This document shows positions 13,201-24,300 of a DNA stretch of 64,000 nucleotides, one piece after another. Both the position numbers and the translations under genes were made by a program. Every line of letters starts with the position of its first letter. Position 1 is the first letter of the stretch. The notes under the pieces are model-generated. The model was not told the origin of the DNA. It ran no database searches and saw nothing but the letters and a program-made list of their open reading frames with translations. The stretch is taken from contig JAWUZG010000138.1 of NCBI GenBank assembly GCA_036785705.1, positions 1,815,501 to 1,879,500 of the forward strand. The letters are read 5' to 3'. The DNA is from Acanthornis magna. Taxonomy: Eukaryota; Chordata; Aves; Passeriformes; Acanthizidae.

Positions 13201-16200
13201 AATGAGACCCTGTTTCTTTTGACGTGTTAATTATTATATTTTTAACTAAAGAAGGCAGACTGAGGTTTCTCATAAAGATGACATGCAAGACATAAATTAT
13301 TTTTTTTTTTTTTTTTTGCTGGTTCACCTCTCTGGATAACTTTCTCTTACATGAGCATCACCCATGTCGAGCTCAATATTCCTTTCTACGAATGATATTT
13401 TGGATGTCTTAAAGCCTTGTAACATCATAGTTGCCTTCAAGGGATGACCAAAGCCTTGTTAAGAGGAGCTTTTCTTAAAGCACATTGTTTTTAATAGCTT
13501 CTTAGGTTTGGCAATCAGCAGCTGGTTGGGGAGAAGCGTTCTGGTAGATACTGCTAAGCCTCACTTCTCCAGGGTGGTGGATGAGATGTTGATTCCAGTT
13601 CTTATGATCCCTTGGGAACAATTTGGCTGTGAAAACAGAAAAAATGAGACTTTGGGTTAAAGAGACCCCAAAGCTGAACAAAACTAAATAAATAAGACAG
13701 TCACAATTATTCAAGGTGTTTGTGCAAAACGAAAACAACCTGAAGCATTGGACTGTGATAAGTTGCCATTTCCGATCACTTTTTACACTATACCTCCATA
13801 AAATCAGTGTTTTAAGTGATTCTTTAAGCTGTTTCTCTGCTGGGGTGGATCGCTGCCCTGACCACAAGTTTGTCTCTGGAGCTGTTCCAAGCTCTGCCCC
13901 ACAGGACAGACTCAGAATTCTTAGTAAGTTTGAGATGCTTCTTGTTGCCTCCTGCATGGCACAGAGCTTGACTGGTCCTTCTTCCTGTTTCAGCCGGAAA
14001 GGATAGATCCCAGCGCATCCCGGCAAGGCTACGACGTTCGCTCAGATGTCTGGAGCTTGGGGATTACATTGGTAAGTGAGGGGCTTTGCAGCCTGGTGCC
14101 CTGTGCAGTGTGCAGGTGTCACACGTGGGCAGCACAGCCCAGCTCCTTCGTGTGTTGTGATTGAAGTGGCACTCCCTGGCTCGGGAACAGTCTGAACGCT
14201 TTCCAGGTAGATGGCTCTCCTGAGCCCCTGCAGATGCATTTGGCTGCAGCTGTGTTTTGCAGAGAGCAAGATGTGAGTAGGGAAGAGGTGTTGGATTGTG
14301 AATGAACTTTGTGTTCAAAATCTGAGATGAGGAGGGGTGCAGAGAAGAGCACCCAGCCTGGGCGAATAAGCCTCTGACAGCCCCAGCAGCTGCTGTGCTT
14401 TGGCTGCACAGAGACTTCAGCTAATCCTGGATTCTGGAATTCTGATGCCTCACTGGCTTAACCACAGCACTGCTAGTTGCACATATTGCTACAGTGAGAA
14501 GCTCTTTCCTTCTCCAGGTTGTGAAGCAGAAGAGAAAGTAGAAGCAATAATTATGAACTAGTAGCTTCTGTTTTCACCACTGATGTTTAAAAAAACAATT
14601 TTCGTTATCCTGTGAGAAGCAGGGAGTTGGATTCAGGGATCCTTATGGGTCCTCTCCAACTTGAGATACCATATGATTGTGTTATTCTCATTATCCATTT
14701 TCTCTAGTGGTTGTTAGGATGCTTGGGAAGGGCCTGGAGGATTTTACTCTCCTACACTGGCTTGTTTGATAGTCAGTGGAGGAGCAGACATGGCCAGCAT
14801 GGAAGCATGGCCTGGTCAGGGTAAATCTGGCTGTGCTCCTCACACAGGCAGCAAAACTCACTGCTGGGTAAAACCTTCCCTCTACTTAGAATCATGTAGG
14901 GAACAGGATGAAGAATCTTATTTCAGTCTTCTTTCTGGGGGGGTTCAAGGTCATTGCAGACATTTTCTTGCCCTGACTGAACTTAGCTGATGTAAACTTG
15001 CCTGGTGCTGTTGCTGTCTCCCTGCAGTATGAGCTGGCCACGGGGCGATTCCCCTACCCCAAGTGGAACAGCGTATTTGACCAGTTGACACAAGTAGTGA
15101 AAGGAGACCCACCACAGCTGAGTAACTCAGAGGAAAGGGAGTTTTCCCCAAGTTTCATCAACTTCGTCAACTTGTGGTAAGTGTGTGCTGCTGAAAGCAC
15201 TTGGAGTTGGTTTGTTTTGTTGGCTGGTATTTGGCAAGGGTCATGTGTCCAGCACTTCCTGGCTTCTTTTCACATTCCTGCACCAGCATAAGGGTGAGGA
15301 CCTCTTACATTTTAGTGGTCTAGAGGTGATGGGGGATTTGTCTGGTTTGGGGCTGGAGGGCAGACCTTGGAAATTGCTCTTCAGGAAAGGAATTAGGAGA
15401 AAACCTCTGAGAGGCTGTGCTAGAGAGAGGCATGGTAAGGATGGGGGTTTCCATGGCAGGAAGTTTATGTGCCCATGTAAGGGCCTGGCCTGTGCGTCCC
15501 ATTCCTTGATGTGACACAGGCTTGGAACAGACCTGCTGTTTGCCCTTTCTTCTGCAGGCAGTGTTGTCCCATGGTTGAGCAGATGGGATCTGTACTGTCC
15601 TGCCTTTTGCCTGATGAGGCCAGGAGCCTTCCTGCCCAGTCCTGCTCAGCACAGGGACTGCCAGGACCCATGGCAGTGGCTTGCTGAATTGTTGGCTTCA
15701 TGGCTTGTGTCAATCATATGTTGAGATCAAGAGTGGAGATGGTTTCCCACAGGCAGGGCCTCTGCAGCGTGGTCAGCCTCAGGTGGAGGGGGTGTGGTGC
15801 TGCACAAGGCAGGGCTCAGGGCAGTCAGAAACAGGGAATGGTTTGGGTTGGAAAGGGACCTTAAAGCTCATCTAGTTCCAACCCCCTGCCATGGGCAGAG
15901 ACACTTTCCACTATCCCAGGGTGCTCCAAGCCCTGTCCAGCCTGGCCTTGGACACTTCCAGGGATGGAGTACCACAGCTTCTCTGGGCAAGAGACATTTA
16001 TTTAACATTTCAATAACGCTAAAAAGTTTCTGGTCTTCCTTTCAGTGCTGTGAATACCTTGGTGGAACTTTTTTCCCCTTTACCCCACCTTCCTGTGTTA
16101 GATGTTCCTCTGGAGTCCCTTTCCTTGAGTTGCTGCTTACAGTTGTTCAGCTTTCAGCTCCGGAGTCTCCAACACTGTGCCTGGCTCCAGCTAGCAGCCC

Positions 16201-18540
16201 TGAGCTCCTGAGCATCAGGATTGTGGGAGCCAGAGTTCCTGCACAGGAGCTGTAGGGCTCCTGGTGCTGCTGGTGGACACTCCAGGCATGTGGCTTCATG
16301 TTGAACTGGAACAGAAACAAGGGATTTCTCGGAGTATTTTAGGAAGGTGTGCATTGGCATTTCAGAGCAGAGCTCAGTCTGTGAGCACCAGTCCTGCCTT
16401 GTTGCCTTAAAAACATTGGAGGAGCACAATGGACCTCCCAGAGAGCCTCACTGGGATCAGGCTGGGATCAGGAATTGCTGTTGGGTGGCAGAAGCCTGGG
16501 GAGGGCTGTGTGTGCCCAGTCTCTGTGTTTGTGCTCTCTGCCCTGCAGGCTCTGTGGGCAGGTCATGGGCAGGGCTGACCTTTGCCTGCTCTGATGGATG
16601 GAGGCCACATTGTGGTGGTGCTGGAGCTGGAGAAAGACCCAGCTGGAGCCCCTGGGGATGGAAATGCAGCTGTTGGGAATTAGAGTAACTCCTCTTATTT
16701 GGGAAAGGTGCCACATCCCCCTGTTCTGTTCCCAGTGGCTCTTGGGGCAGGGGCTGCAGTGTCACCCTCGCCCAGCCCATCTGCTCTCTCCTGTCATGTC
16801 TCTGTGACAGGGCTTTGGTGGCCTTTGCTGCCAGTCACTGTCCCTGCACTGTGCCAGGCCAGGAATCGTTGGGTGTCCAGGTGCCAGCAGAGCCTCACAG
16901 GAGGGGACACTTTCCAGCTGCCCATGGGCGGCCGTGTTACCTCTCTGGTCCCTTCCCAGTGGCTCTGGCCTGCTTGGTGCTGGATGTGCCACCAGTGCTG
17001 GGGCTGAGCCAGGCAGGCTTTGGCTGTCTGCTGTCAGGGACAGCCCCAGCCACTGCCTGCACAGCTGGGATGGCTGGGAGGGAGGGAGGGAGGGAGGGAG
17101 GGAGGTTATTCCTGTGCTCACTCACAGGGAAAGGATGGGTTTTCCAGAAAACCAAAGGTGGTGAGTCCCACTGTGACAGCATCACATCCTCTAACAGTTT
17201 GTATTTGATCTCTGTAACAATTTCCCTGATCCCACGTTCTCCTAATTCTCTTTATGCTTTCTTTAGCCTTACAAAGGACGAGTCCAAAAGGCCAAAGTAC
17301 AAAGAGCTTCTGGTGAGTTCTCAGCGCCGGCTGGGTGGCTCTGCTGGTAACACAGTGGGGCTGGACTGCATGTCTTAGGTCACTTCTTGTCTTCTCAGGG
17401 CACCAGGCTGGGGTGTTCCTCTCCACAGGTGGAGAAGCAGCACCTCCATGCCACTGCCTCTGGCCTGCAGTGATGCCTGAGATTGTGGGTGTCTGTACAG
17501 CAAGGCAGAGAGTCAGCAGCTGAGGTGCCCCATGGCAGTGGATCAGGGTCCCTGCAGTGGGACCATGGAGATGCTCCCTTTGCTCGAGATCCTGATCCCA
17601 TGCCAGAGCCCTGCCAGGTTGCTGACCAGCACTGTCATCTGTCAGAGTCTCCAGCACAGCTCACATGGGGCTGGGCTCAGGCAGAAGCGAGATCTAAAGG
17701 AGCAGAGCCTTGGAGTTGGGCAGCAGCAGGGCCTGTCTATGGTGGGGGTGCTAAAGGAGAGAGGGCAGCAATGCTTTTGGCCTGAATCAGTCACATGTGG
17801 CAACTGTGCACCTGGAAGGAGTTCTGGGCACCTGGAAGGCATCTCTTCAGAGGCCGTGGTTCCACAGCCAGCCCTGGGTCTCTAATGGTGGGGTTTCACA
17901 TCACCTGATGGGAAAGGAGTTTGCCTGGTGTCCTGCCCCAGAACCTCCTGGTGTTAAATCCCAGCTGCTCTCATTTGGGTCTGGCCAGTGCTGCCTGCTG
18001 GGCAAAGCAGAGGGTCAGGGCTCAGGACAGTGGGACTTGGGTTTGACCTCTGCAAGCCACCCCATGTCACTCCTGTCACTCTCCCCACTGTGACAAGGCT
18101 GATGATGAAACCTCTCTTGAAAGTATTTCAGTAAATGTCAGTGCTCCAGAGGAGCTGCTGATCCTGCACTCTCGCTACCTCCTGTCTGTCAGCTCTGACA
18201 CTTGGGAGTCTGTCCTACCTCAGTAACGTCCCACCTCCATTGACCTTCCGTGTTAAAAAGATGGATTCCCAATGTGGAAAAGCCATGGACCAGGCTGTGT
18301 CCTGGTGTCTTGCAGCCACCACGAAGCTATGTTCTTGCATCAGGCAAATTCAGCTGCTCAGTTTTTATCTGACAAGCACATGCCAGAAGAGTGGCCATAA
18401 CTTTGTTGTTTTTTGTCTGATTCCAGAAACATCCCTTCATCCTGATGTATGAGGAACGCACAGTGGATGTTGCATGCTATGTTTGTAAAATCCTGGATCA
18501 AATGCCAGCAACTCCCAGCTCTCCAATGTACGTGGATTGA
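1081..18540 (+). CDS. MAP2K4: MAP2K4 (MKK4), 3' part: 7 coding exons, residues 172-399
   Basis: The coding sequence joins 1081-1200, 2460-2511, 2921-3048, 13994-14071, 15028-15176, 17267-17312 and 18427-18540. Every junction is GT-AG and the phases fit without a frameshift. The 228 codons match the C-terminal part of the 399-residue dual-specificity kinase MKK4, which phosphorylates and activates JNK and p38 in the cytoplasm and nucleus. Seen directly are HRDIKPSN with the catalytic Asp (229 in family numbering), DFG (247), the activation loop SIAKT with the phosphosites Ser257 and Thr261, APE split by an intron, the rest of the C lobe, and the C-terminal tail that holds the DVD docking site. 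The N-terminal docking region, glycine loop and catalytic Lys are upstream of the window. The protein is nearly identical to the mammalian one and looks fully functional. Confidence 0.97.
1201..2459 (+). other. MAP2K4: MAP2K4 intron, no other feature seen
   Basis: The intron between the hinge exon and the HR exon has a GTGAGT donor and a TTTCCTAG acceptor. The open frames within it are short and show no recognisable protein. Confidence 0.8.
2460..2511 (+). CDS. MAP2K4: MAP2K4 exon: residues 212-228 (helix E to HR of the HRD motif)
   Basis: The acceptor TTTCCTAG ends at 2459 and the donor GTGAGT begins at 2512. The 52 bases encode [17 protein letters not shown] plus the first base of the catalytic Asp codon. 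The exon is too short to be prominent as an ORF, but both its splice phases fit its neighbours exactly. The intron splits the HRD motif after Arg. Confidence 0.96.
2921..3048 (+). CDS. MAP2K4: MAP2K4 exon: catalytic loop, DFG and activation loop (229-271)
   Basis: The acceptor CCCTGCAG ends at 2920 and the donor GTGAGT starts at 3049. The exon completes Asp229 of HRD and encodes [14 protein letters not shown], the DFG motif and the activation segment with Ser257 and Thr261, the two sites phosphorylated by MAP3Ks such as MEKK1. The Asn in LLDRNGN is Ser in the human protein as I remember it, a harmless surface change. The exon ends within the MAPE motif, after Ala. Confidence 0.97.
7198..7302. 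repeat. Minisatellite, about 31-34 bp unit, 3 copies
   Basis: Three diverged copies of a unit of the form GTGTGGGGAATGTGAGTGAA followed by GGGTTATGTAG lie head to tail in the large MAP2K4 intron. No coding potential. Confidence 0.7.
11377..11880 (-). mobile_element. CR1 LINE 3' fragment
   Basis: The left edge reads ATAGAACCATAGAA, the complement of the CR1 3' terminal repeat. It is followed by GGTTTGGGTTGAAAGGGACC and the typical sequence down to CCAGGCTGAACAGCCCCAGC and the CTGGAGCTGG region. It is a 5'-truncated CR1 of about 0.5 kb, antisense to MAP2K4, moderately diverged and without an intact ORF. Confidence 0.85.
13298..13318. repeat. Poly(T) tract
   Basis: A run of T broken only near its start lies in the large MAP2K4 intron. 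It could be the A-tail of an old antisense retroposed copy, but no body is recognisable beside it. Confidence 0.7.
13994..14071 (+). CDS. MAP2K4: MAP2K4 exon: APE to helix F (272-297)
   Basis: The acceptor TGTTTCAG ends at 13993 and the donor GTAAGT starts at 14072. The 78 bases encode 26 codons, [20 protein letters not shown] then SLGITL. This contains the PE of the APE motif and the DVWSLG helix-F signature of protein kinases. The preceding intron, 10.9 kb, is the largest complete MAP2K4 intron in the window. Confidence 0.96.
14072..15027 (+). other. MAP2K4: MAP2K4 intron with a CR1 remnant
   Basis: A GTAAGT donor and CCCTGCAG acceptor bound 956 bases of non-coding sequence. Apart from the short CR1 3' end at about 14.6 kb I see nothing in it. 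Confidence 0.75.
14600..14690 (+). mobile_element. Short CR1 3' end remnant
   Basis: The segment GGGTCCTCTCCAACTTGAGA followed by TACCATATGATTGTG matches a diverged CR1 3' end with its ATTCTATGATT-type terminus. It is a short old remnant. Confidence 0.55.
15028..15176 (+). CDS. MAP2K4: MAP2K4 exon: C-lobe helices F-H (298-347)
   Basis: The acceptor CCCTGCAG ends at 15027 and the donor GTAAGT starts at 15177. The 149 bases encode [20 protein letters not shown] through [10 protein letters not shown] plus two bases of the next Cys codon. The segment lies in the C-lobe substrate-binding region of MAP2Ks. No stop or frame shift is present. Confidence 0.96.
15835..15995 (-). mobile_element. CR1 LINE 3' fragment
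   Basis: It begins with GGTTTGGGTTGGAAAGGGAC and continues with CTAGTTCCAACCCCCTGCC and CCAGCCTGGCCTTGGACACT. This is the classic CR1 3' region read on the antisense strand, truncated after about 160 bases. Confidence 0.85.
17076..17105 (+). repeat. (GGGA)n tract, potential G-quadruplex
   Basis: Seven or so GGGA units lie on the sense strand of the MAP2K4 pre-mRNA, about 160 bases before the 46-base exon. Four or more GGG runs with one-base loops meet the usual quadruplex pattern. Confidence 0.8.
17267..17312 (+). CDS. MAP2K4: MAP2K4 exon: residues 347-362 (helix H-I)
   Basis: The 46-base exon lies between TTCTTTAG (ends 17266) and GTGAGT (starts 17313). It completes Cys347 and encodes [15 protein letters not shown], including the conserved Arg of helix H-I that pairs with the APE Glu. 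A G-run tract lies about 160 bases upstream in the same intron. Confidence 0.95.
17313..18426 (+). other. MAP2K4: Last MAP2K4 intron, no other feature seen
   Basis: A GTGAGT donor and GATTCCAG acceptor bound 1.1 kb of GC-rich intron with no repeat or coding feature that I recognise. Confidence 0.75.
18427..18540 (+). CDS. MAP2K4: MAP2K4 last coding exon: residues 363-399 and stop
   Basis: The acceptor GATTCCAG ends at 18426. The exon encodes 37 residues, [11 protein letters not shown] to PSSPMYVD, then TGA at 18538-18540. The tail contains the DVD docking helix through which upstream MAP3Ks bind MKK4. Two conservative differences from the human tail as remembered (TVD in place of AVE) are visible. 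The 3'UTR follows directly. Confidence 0.97.
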   Translation, partial: KHPFILMYEERTVDVACYVCKILDQMPATPSSPMYVD

Positions 18541-18926
18541 TACTGCTGCTACATCAAATTCTAGAAAAAGGGCTGAGAGAAAACAAGCTGTAAAGGATTT
18601 TCATCACATATTGCAGTGTTTTTAATGCTCGCCCAGACACCATGTGCAATAATATTGGTGTTATTTCCATCCTGTCTGTATACTGTTGTCACATATAAAG
18701 TGCATCCCTGTAATACCTGATCACACAGTGTTAGTGTTGGTCACAGAGAGACCTCATCTTGCTCTTTTGTGGACATATTCATGAAATGTGGAAATAAGTA
18801 CATTTATTTGTTGACCGTGATTGGATAGCACCTAAAATTCATTTCTAGACTCAAAACTTGGAGACTTCTCAGCAGCTACTGGAAAGATTTTTCTCTCAAA
18901 CTCTTCCAATTGTTGTTTCAAGTAAT

Positions 18927-18932
18927 AATAAA
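18927..18932 (+). terminator. MAP2K4: Proximal MAP2K4 poly(A) signal AATAAA
   Basis: The canonical hexamer lies 387 bases after the stop codon in an AT-rich stretch. U/G-rich sequence (GTTGTCTGTCTG) begins about 20 bases downstream, as expected for a cleavage site. Use of the site is inferred. Confidence 0.5.
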
Positions 18933-21331
18933 AAGCAAACAAGCAAAAGTTAGGCGTTGTCTGTCTGAACATTAAGAGACTTTGCCTGGAGGGAGAAGAA
19001 CTTGCTTAACCAACAAGATGCTTTGCCTTCTGGAGCTGGAAAGGCAAAGGAGAATTTTATTCTTCACAAAGTGCAATAGATTTACTGCTATGAAATTCTG
19101 TTGCTTTACAGTCGCAGTGTACTTTCTGGGGACAGTGTGCTCAGCTGAACTTCCTGTTAAAGAGAGATCATGTTAAATATAGTGAATATGTCTTTACCAA
19201 AAATATGTTGTGTTGAAAGAGGCTAACATTAAACTATTGAGATGGGACATAATGTATTCTTCCTCCTTTTACCAAGCCAGCCACTCTTCACTCTTAACTA
19301 GGTGTCCTGTAAATTGTTACCTGGTAAGATAAGACCTTTGACCTGAAGAATTATTAAACTACTTGATTGAATTTAACCTGCTTGTTGACCTGGTTTATAG
19401 TGCACAGACCACCCACTGGCTTTGCTTTTACCTTCACCCAGTGCCGTCCACAGAGGCTGCTGCTGCATTAATGGCCAACCAGCCGATGGCTGTGAATTCT
19501 GGCCAGTGTGTCTCGTGTTCCTGCTGTCCCCAGCCCTGGTGCTTGCACCTTTGGCCCAGCCCAGCCCTCCCAGCCCCATGTCCCTCACAAGTCCAACCTT
19601 CTCACCACTGCTAGCAGGATGGAGTGGTGGCCCTGGCTGCCACGGGGCTCTGTGCTTGTCACGCCCTGCTGAGCTTGCTGGAGATCATTCACCACCACCT
19701 GGATATTGAACCTCTTCTGTGACCTCCATAGCTCCTGGTGCTGCACCTGGAGCAAGCCTCGCTGAGACTGTTGGGTGCAGAAGGAGATGAGGTGGAGATG
19801 AAGGAGCATCTAACTCAGCCTGCCCAGCAAGGCCAGGGAAGCTGTCATCTTCTGCTCCATTCGTAAGTGAAACAGCACATCAGGCTTTTCTGTTTTTTTA
19901 ACTGACGTATTTTTCAAAGATTAATATTACCTGAAAACTTTTTTCCCCAAATATTGCAATTTTGAGGTGTTCAGTCGCACACCAGGAATAAAATGGAAGC
20001 TGCAGGGTCTCTGCTTTCCATTTTGAGCTGTCTGGTTTAGGTGTTTGGTAGGACTTCATCAGTGTTAGACCAACTTCCTCTCCTGCCAGAGCTCGGCTGC
20101 AAGCCCGGACCCAGGATGCAGTGGGAATGAAAACACCGTGGCGCTGGCAGGATCCCCAAGGAAGAGCTTCCCCTGCCCAACCAAAGCTACCGTGTGCAAA
20201 CCGAGGCCGAGTGCTGAAGACCAGCGTGTCCCAGCTGGGGAGGAGAGCCGAGGCCATGCCCTGGGACACGGCTGCTGTTTGTCGGCTGCGAAGGTGATGT
20301 GTCCTGCTGGCTGCCGGAGCTGCTCCTGCTGGCACCGAGGCTGCTGCTGCTGTGAGCCCGTGGGATCCTGTGGTCCTGCCCTTCCTGGATTGTGTTCCTT
20401 TTGGGCTACTCCTCAGGCAAGGCAGCACCAAAATCTTCCCAAAGCAGACAAGGCAGAGGTTTCTGCAGTACCTGCTCATTCCCACCAGCTCTGGTGCATC
20501 CTGTGACAGGCTCAGTTAGACCTGTATGTGGCGTGTCCAAAGCAGTCATTCTGTCCCCACCCCGAGGGCCTTTCTCAGGCAAATCCCCACGAAGCTGTGA
20601 TTCCTCTCTCCACCCTTCAGCCCCCAGAATGGCACCGCAGGTGCTCCAGGTCTTGAGGGGTGCTGGCTGGGGGGGTCGAAGAGACCCAGATCCAGGAAGG
20701 GCTGCCCCTCCCTTTGGGTGTTAAAAGTCTGACACTTCTCCCTGGTGACAGGGAACCCAAAAACCTTTCAGAGGGCCAGCACAGATGGATCCTTCCAAAA
20801 CACACGTGTCTGCCTTGCTCTGCCCTGTTGGGATGGCTGAGTCCGCGCTGAACCCATCTCTAGCAGCAGGGCCAGTTCGTTGGGAATGGAAATGCAAAGC
20901 TTTGAGCTGCCAGTGACAGGGGTGAGATGCGGTTGCCTGGGTGGCTGTACAGGACAGGTTTAGCCTATTCAACATAGATTATTATAAATTATTATGAGTG
21001 CACCATTTATTGCAATGTATCTTTATTAAAAAAAAAAAAAAGGTGTATAGTGTTCAGAAGCTGTGAAAATAGTGTAAGAACTGTACATTGTGAATCCTGG
21101 TTATTTTTTTTCTTGTACCATAGAAAAAATGTATAAAAAATATAAAAAAGCTGATGTGCAGGGATGTTGCCTTATTGTCTGTAAAATGAAGCTCAGGAAC
21201 ATAACTGCTTCAAAGAGCTTCCGAATATTTTATCCGGTATTCTGGTTTGACTTCCTCCTCTGTTTAAGCTATTATACATGGATCAGAGTGTTTATGTAAT
21301 AGTTCTATCCTTTTGCCTGCAGGTCAGTTGT

Positions 21332-21337
21332 AATAAA
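21332..21337 (+). terminator. MAP2K4: Distal MAP2K4 poly(A) signal AATAAA
   Basis: This canonical hexamer is followed within 30 bases by a U/G-rich element (TGTGACTTTGTTATTTTC). It is the last strong + strand signal before the character of the sequence changes to intergenic, so it is my choice for the transcript end. Confidence 0.55.
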
Positions 21338-21360
21338 ACTAAGATGCGACTGTGACTTTG

Positions 21361-24300
21361 TTATTTTCATTTTGTAAGGTTGGACATGAATGGGAAGGTT
21401 CACTGAGAGCTGTGGAATACCTGCGTTCTGGGCCTGTCCTCCAGGTGGAAGAGGAAAGCAACCTTCAAATCCGCTTGTGCCAAATGAAAGACATACAGGG
21501 AGCCCTGGATGTATTTTCTCTCTCTGGAAGACTGCTGGGTCCTTGGTGTGTTTGAGTGCCTCTCAGGCGAGCACTGTTTGTGGCACAGGGAGGTCCTGGT
21601 GGCTCAGGACACCTTGTCCCTGTGAGGAGGGCAGGTGGCCATGCCCACACTCCAGGGTAAGGGCAGCTGGTGCTCCCAGCTGTGGTGGCTGCTTTAGTTT
21701 TGCAAGAGCAGTCAAGGTCTGAAAAACCCAGATGATCTCAGAGTCCTGGGCAATTCCTATGGCCTGGTGCTGGGATGTGTCTCTTCTGCCTGGAAGCCAC
21801 GGAGGGCTTGGAATGTTCTCAGTAAAGTGGGCAGAGCTGGACCCCAGCAGCCCCACTGGGAAAGAGTGTTGGGGAAGAGAGCCTGACCACAAGTGCCTGT
21901 CCTGCTCCGGTGGGTTCATGGGACAGTCCCAGGAGTGCCCAGCCCCGAGAGGGGAGAGCCGGAGCATCCTGCAGGCATCACTGGTCATGGCATAGCTCAG
22001 GAGCAGGAGTAGCTGGGAATGGGTGGATGACTGGACATGAGCTCTCGCAGGGTCTCATCCCTTGGAGGGTGACAGTTGTGTGGAGAGAAGGGAAGGCAGG
22101 GAAGGCAAACGGAGCTGAAGAAGGTCGTGCTGTGAAGAGATGCACAGTGTGAAAAGTTCACATAGCTCAAGTCTGTCAGTTTGCCTAAATTCTGTGTTTC
22201 CACCACGCCAAGCCTTTTCCTGGAGCTTTTTGTTGCCAGCACAATACGTTAGACTTTTTTGGGTCACCTGCTTTCCTCACTCTTCAGTCAGAAGCCAAGA
22301 TGCCTCATTTGGTGAAGGAAGAAGACAGAATCTGAGCACACACCAGGGAGGGTCCTTCCTGGCTAGGCAGCCACCTGAGAACACAGCTCTTCACCTTACA
22401 GCCCCATGTTCCATGAACTGGGAATGCTCTGGGATTCTGTTCCTTTGGCACTGCCACCTGCCTTTGCACCCTGGGATTTGCCCTGAGGAAGCTGTCACAG
22501 CTGAAGGAGCTCACGGGCACTGGTGGCTGCATGTGAGTCCATCTGCCCATCTCTGCATGGATAGTCCCATACTCTGCAGGAGGGAGAGGATCCCTCTCAG
22601 CTCTGTTTCCCTGTGACTGTGGCAGATGGGGAGGAATGTATTTGTGGACGTTTGAGTCGCTCTCACCTGCTCCTTGTTGAACTCATGCTCTATTCTTCCT
22701 CTGGACTCTTCCTGCCTTCATTGGGGATCCCTGTGTCACTGCTGAGGCAGCACAGAAAGCTCCGACCATGTCCCAGATGCTGCTGGTGTCTCCAAAAGGA
22801 TCCCTTCCTGCACAGTGCCACTGCTACTGCTCCTGAGAGCCCTTGGACAATTCCAACGCTCCTTGCTTGAGTGATGTGTGATGGCTTTCTCCAACCCTGG
22901 GGCTGGGAGTTTTCCTTTGGGCACCATGGCCAGGTGCACATGGCTTGATCTTGGCTCTCCTCTATCAGCACACAGGCTCTGAGGCTGCCCTGGTTTCCGT
23001 GCTCAGTGCCAAGGCTCAGGAGCCAATGTTTGGACCACCCTTCCAGAAGGCTTGGAGCCACTGGCCACTGTCTGTGCTCAGTGGCCCAGACTGGCACCTC
23101 ACACAAATTCCTCACACCTTTGTGCTCACTGGCATGGCCGAAGTGCTTCTTGGATCTTCACCAAGCATCATGCAGTATCCAGAAAATCCCACTGTGCTCT
23201 GTTATGGTTATTATGCATCTGGGAAGCTCCAAGACCAGCTTTGAGGTTTGGATGAGCTCAAACCTCTCCCTGCCTTGACGCAAGCAGGCAGAGTGCAGAT
23301 GTGCACCGTTACCTGTTCTGTCAGGAGCACTTTGAGTTGCGTGGGCTGTATTTCCATTAATATTCTGGCATGGCTTCCCCTGGCCTTCATCCCAGCCCTG
23401 CCTCTCCTGTGGGGGCCAGGTAAGTGTAAATGAAGGGCTCAGGCCTGGGTTACAGGGGCGTCCCCTGTGCTGGCACTGCTGGGGCACCTCCAGGCCTGGG
23501 GACACTTCTGGGGACATGACAAGAAAGGCATTGAGGGGCAGGAGGTGTCCAGGGAAGGGAATGGAGCTGGGAAGGGGCTGAGCCCCAGGAGAGGCTGAGG
23601 GAGCTGGGAAAGGGCTCAGCCTGGAGAAAACAGGATCAGGGGGACCTTGTGGCTCTGCACAGCTCCTGACAGGAGGGGACAGCCGGGGGGGTCGGGCTGT
23701 GCTCACAGGGACAGGAGGGGGGGTCAGGCTGGGCCAGGGCAGGCTCAGGGTGGATATTAAGAGGAATTTCTCCATGGAAAGGGAGGTCAGGCCTTGGCAG
23801 GGCTGCCCAGGGAGGTTTGGAGTGCCCATCCCTGGAGGTGTCTCAGGAAGGCCTGGCCGTGGCACTCAGTGCTCTGGGCTGGGGACAAGGCTGGGATCGA
23901 GCACAGCTTGGACTCAATGGTCTTGAAGGTCTTTTCCAACCTCAATGATTCCATGATTCTGTTAACACATACGTGCTGCTTTTAAAAATAACTCCATTTT
24001 CCCTTTGACTCCTGACACAAGTCACATGTGGCCATTGCTTTGAGCGTGGTAAGGGAAAGATGGAGTGACTGCTCTGAGGAATAAGAAAAGGAAACAGCTA
24101 TAAAGGAAAACTATTTCCTTTGTGTTTAAAGCTGTGTCAAGTGCTTGGAGAACAGGATGAAGCACAAACTCCCTCTCCTGGAGACACGCAGCACTGTTGT
24201 GTTGGAAATAGAACAGCAGGACAGTCTGTGGGCTGCTCCAGGGGGCATCTGCCAGACAGCTTTTGTCTTGGCACAAATCCCATGCTCCCATCACGAGAAT

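Larger units (their letters stand above)
3049..13993 (+). other. MAP2K4: MAP2K4 large intron (10.9 kb)
   Basis: A GTGAGT donor and TTTCAG acceptor bound this intron, which splits the APE motif. It holds a 3-copy minisatellite near 7.2 kb, a CR1 fragment at 11.4-11.9 kb and a T-tract at 13,298-13,318. A short CCTGC repeat lies at 5851-5871. No nested gene is recognisable. An unusually long antisense frame at 4432-5292 is listed as a finding only. Confidence 0.8.
15177..17266 (+). other. MAP2K4: MAP2K4 intron with a CR1 remnant and a GGGA tract
   Basis: A GTAAGT donor and TTTAG acceptor bound this 2.1-kb intron. It contains a CR1 fragment near 15.84-16.0 kb and a GGGA tract at 17,076-17,105. 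Nothing else is recognisable. Confidence 0.75.
18541..21360 (+). other. MAP2K4: MAP2K4 3'UTR with alternative poly(A) signals
   Basis: After the stop codon come about 2.8 kb with no credible reading frame. AATAAA occurs at 18927-18932, which would give a short UTR of about 0.4 kb. ATTAAA occurs at 21025-21030, running into an A-tract. A second AATAAA is at 21332-21337, followed by a U/G-rich stretch typical of a cleavage site. The AT-rich block around 21,040-21,350 resembles the end of a long mammalian-style UTR. The end position is inferred, not shown by transcripts. Confidence 0.6.

Noticed and set aside
3049..13993. Possible mir-744, which sits in a MAP2K4 intron in mammals
   Set aside because: The mature sequence as remembered was looked for on both strands across the MAP2K4 introns and not seen; it may be a mammalian acquisition.
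19898..20485. A 195-codon antisense frame in the MAP2K4 3'UTR
   Set aside because: It has no domain, lies in GC-rich DNA and has no splice or promoter support.
21025..21041. A-tract after ATTAAA considered as the true MAP2K4 transcript end
   Set aside because: The A-run is genomic and would cause internal priming in cDNA; the later AATAAA at 21332 with U/G-rich sequence is a better end, though this site may also be used.
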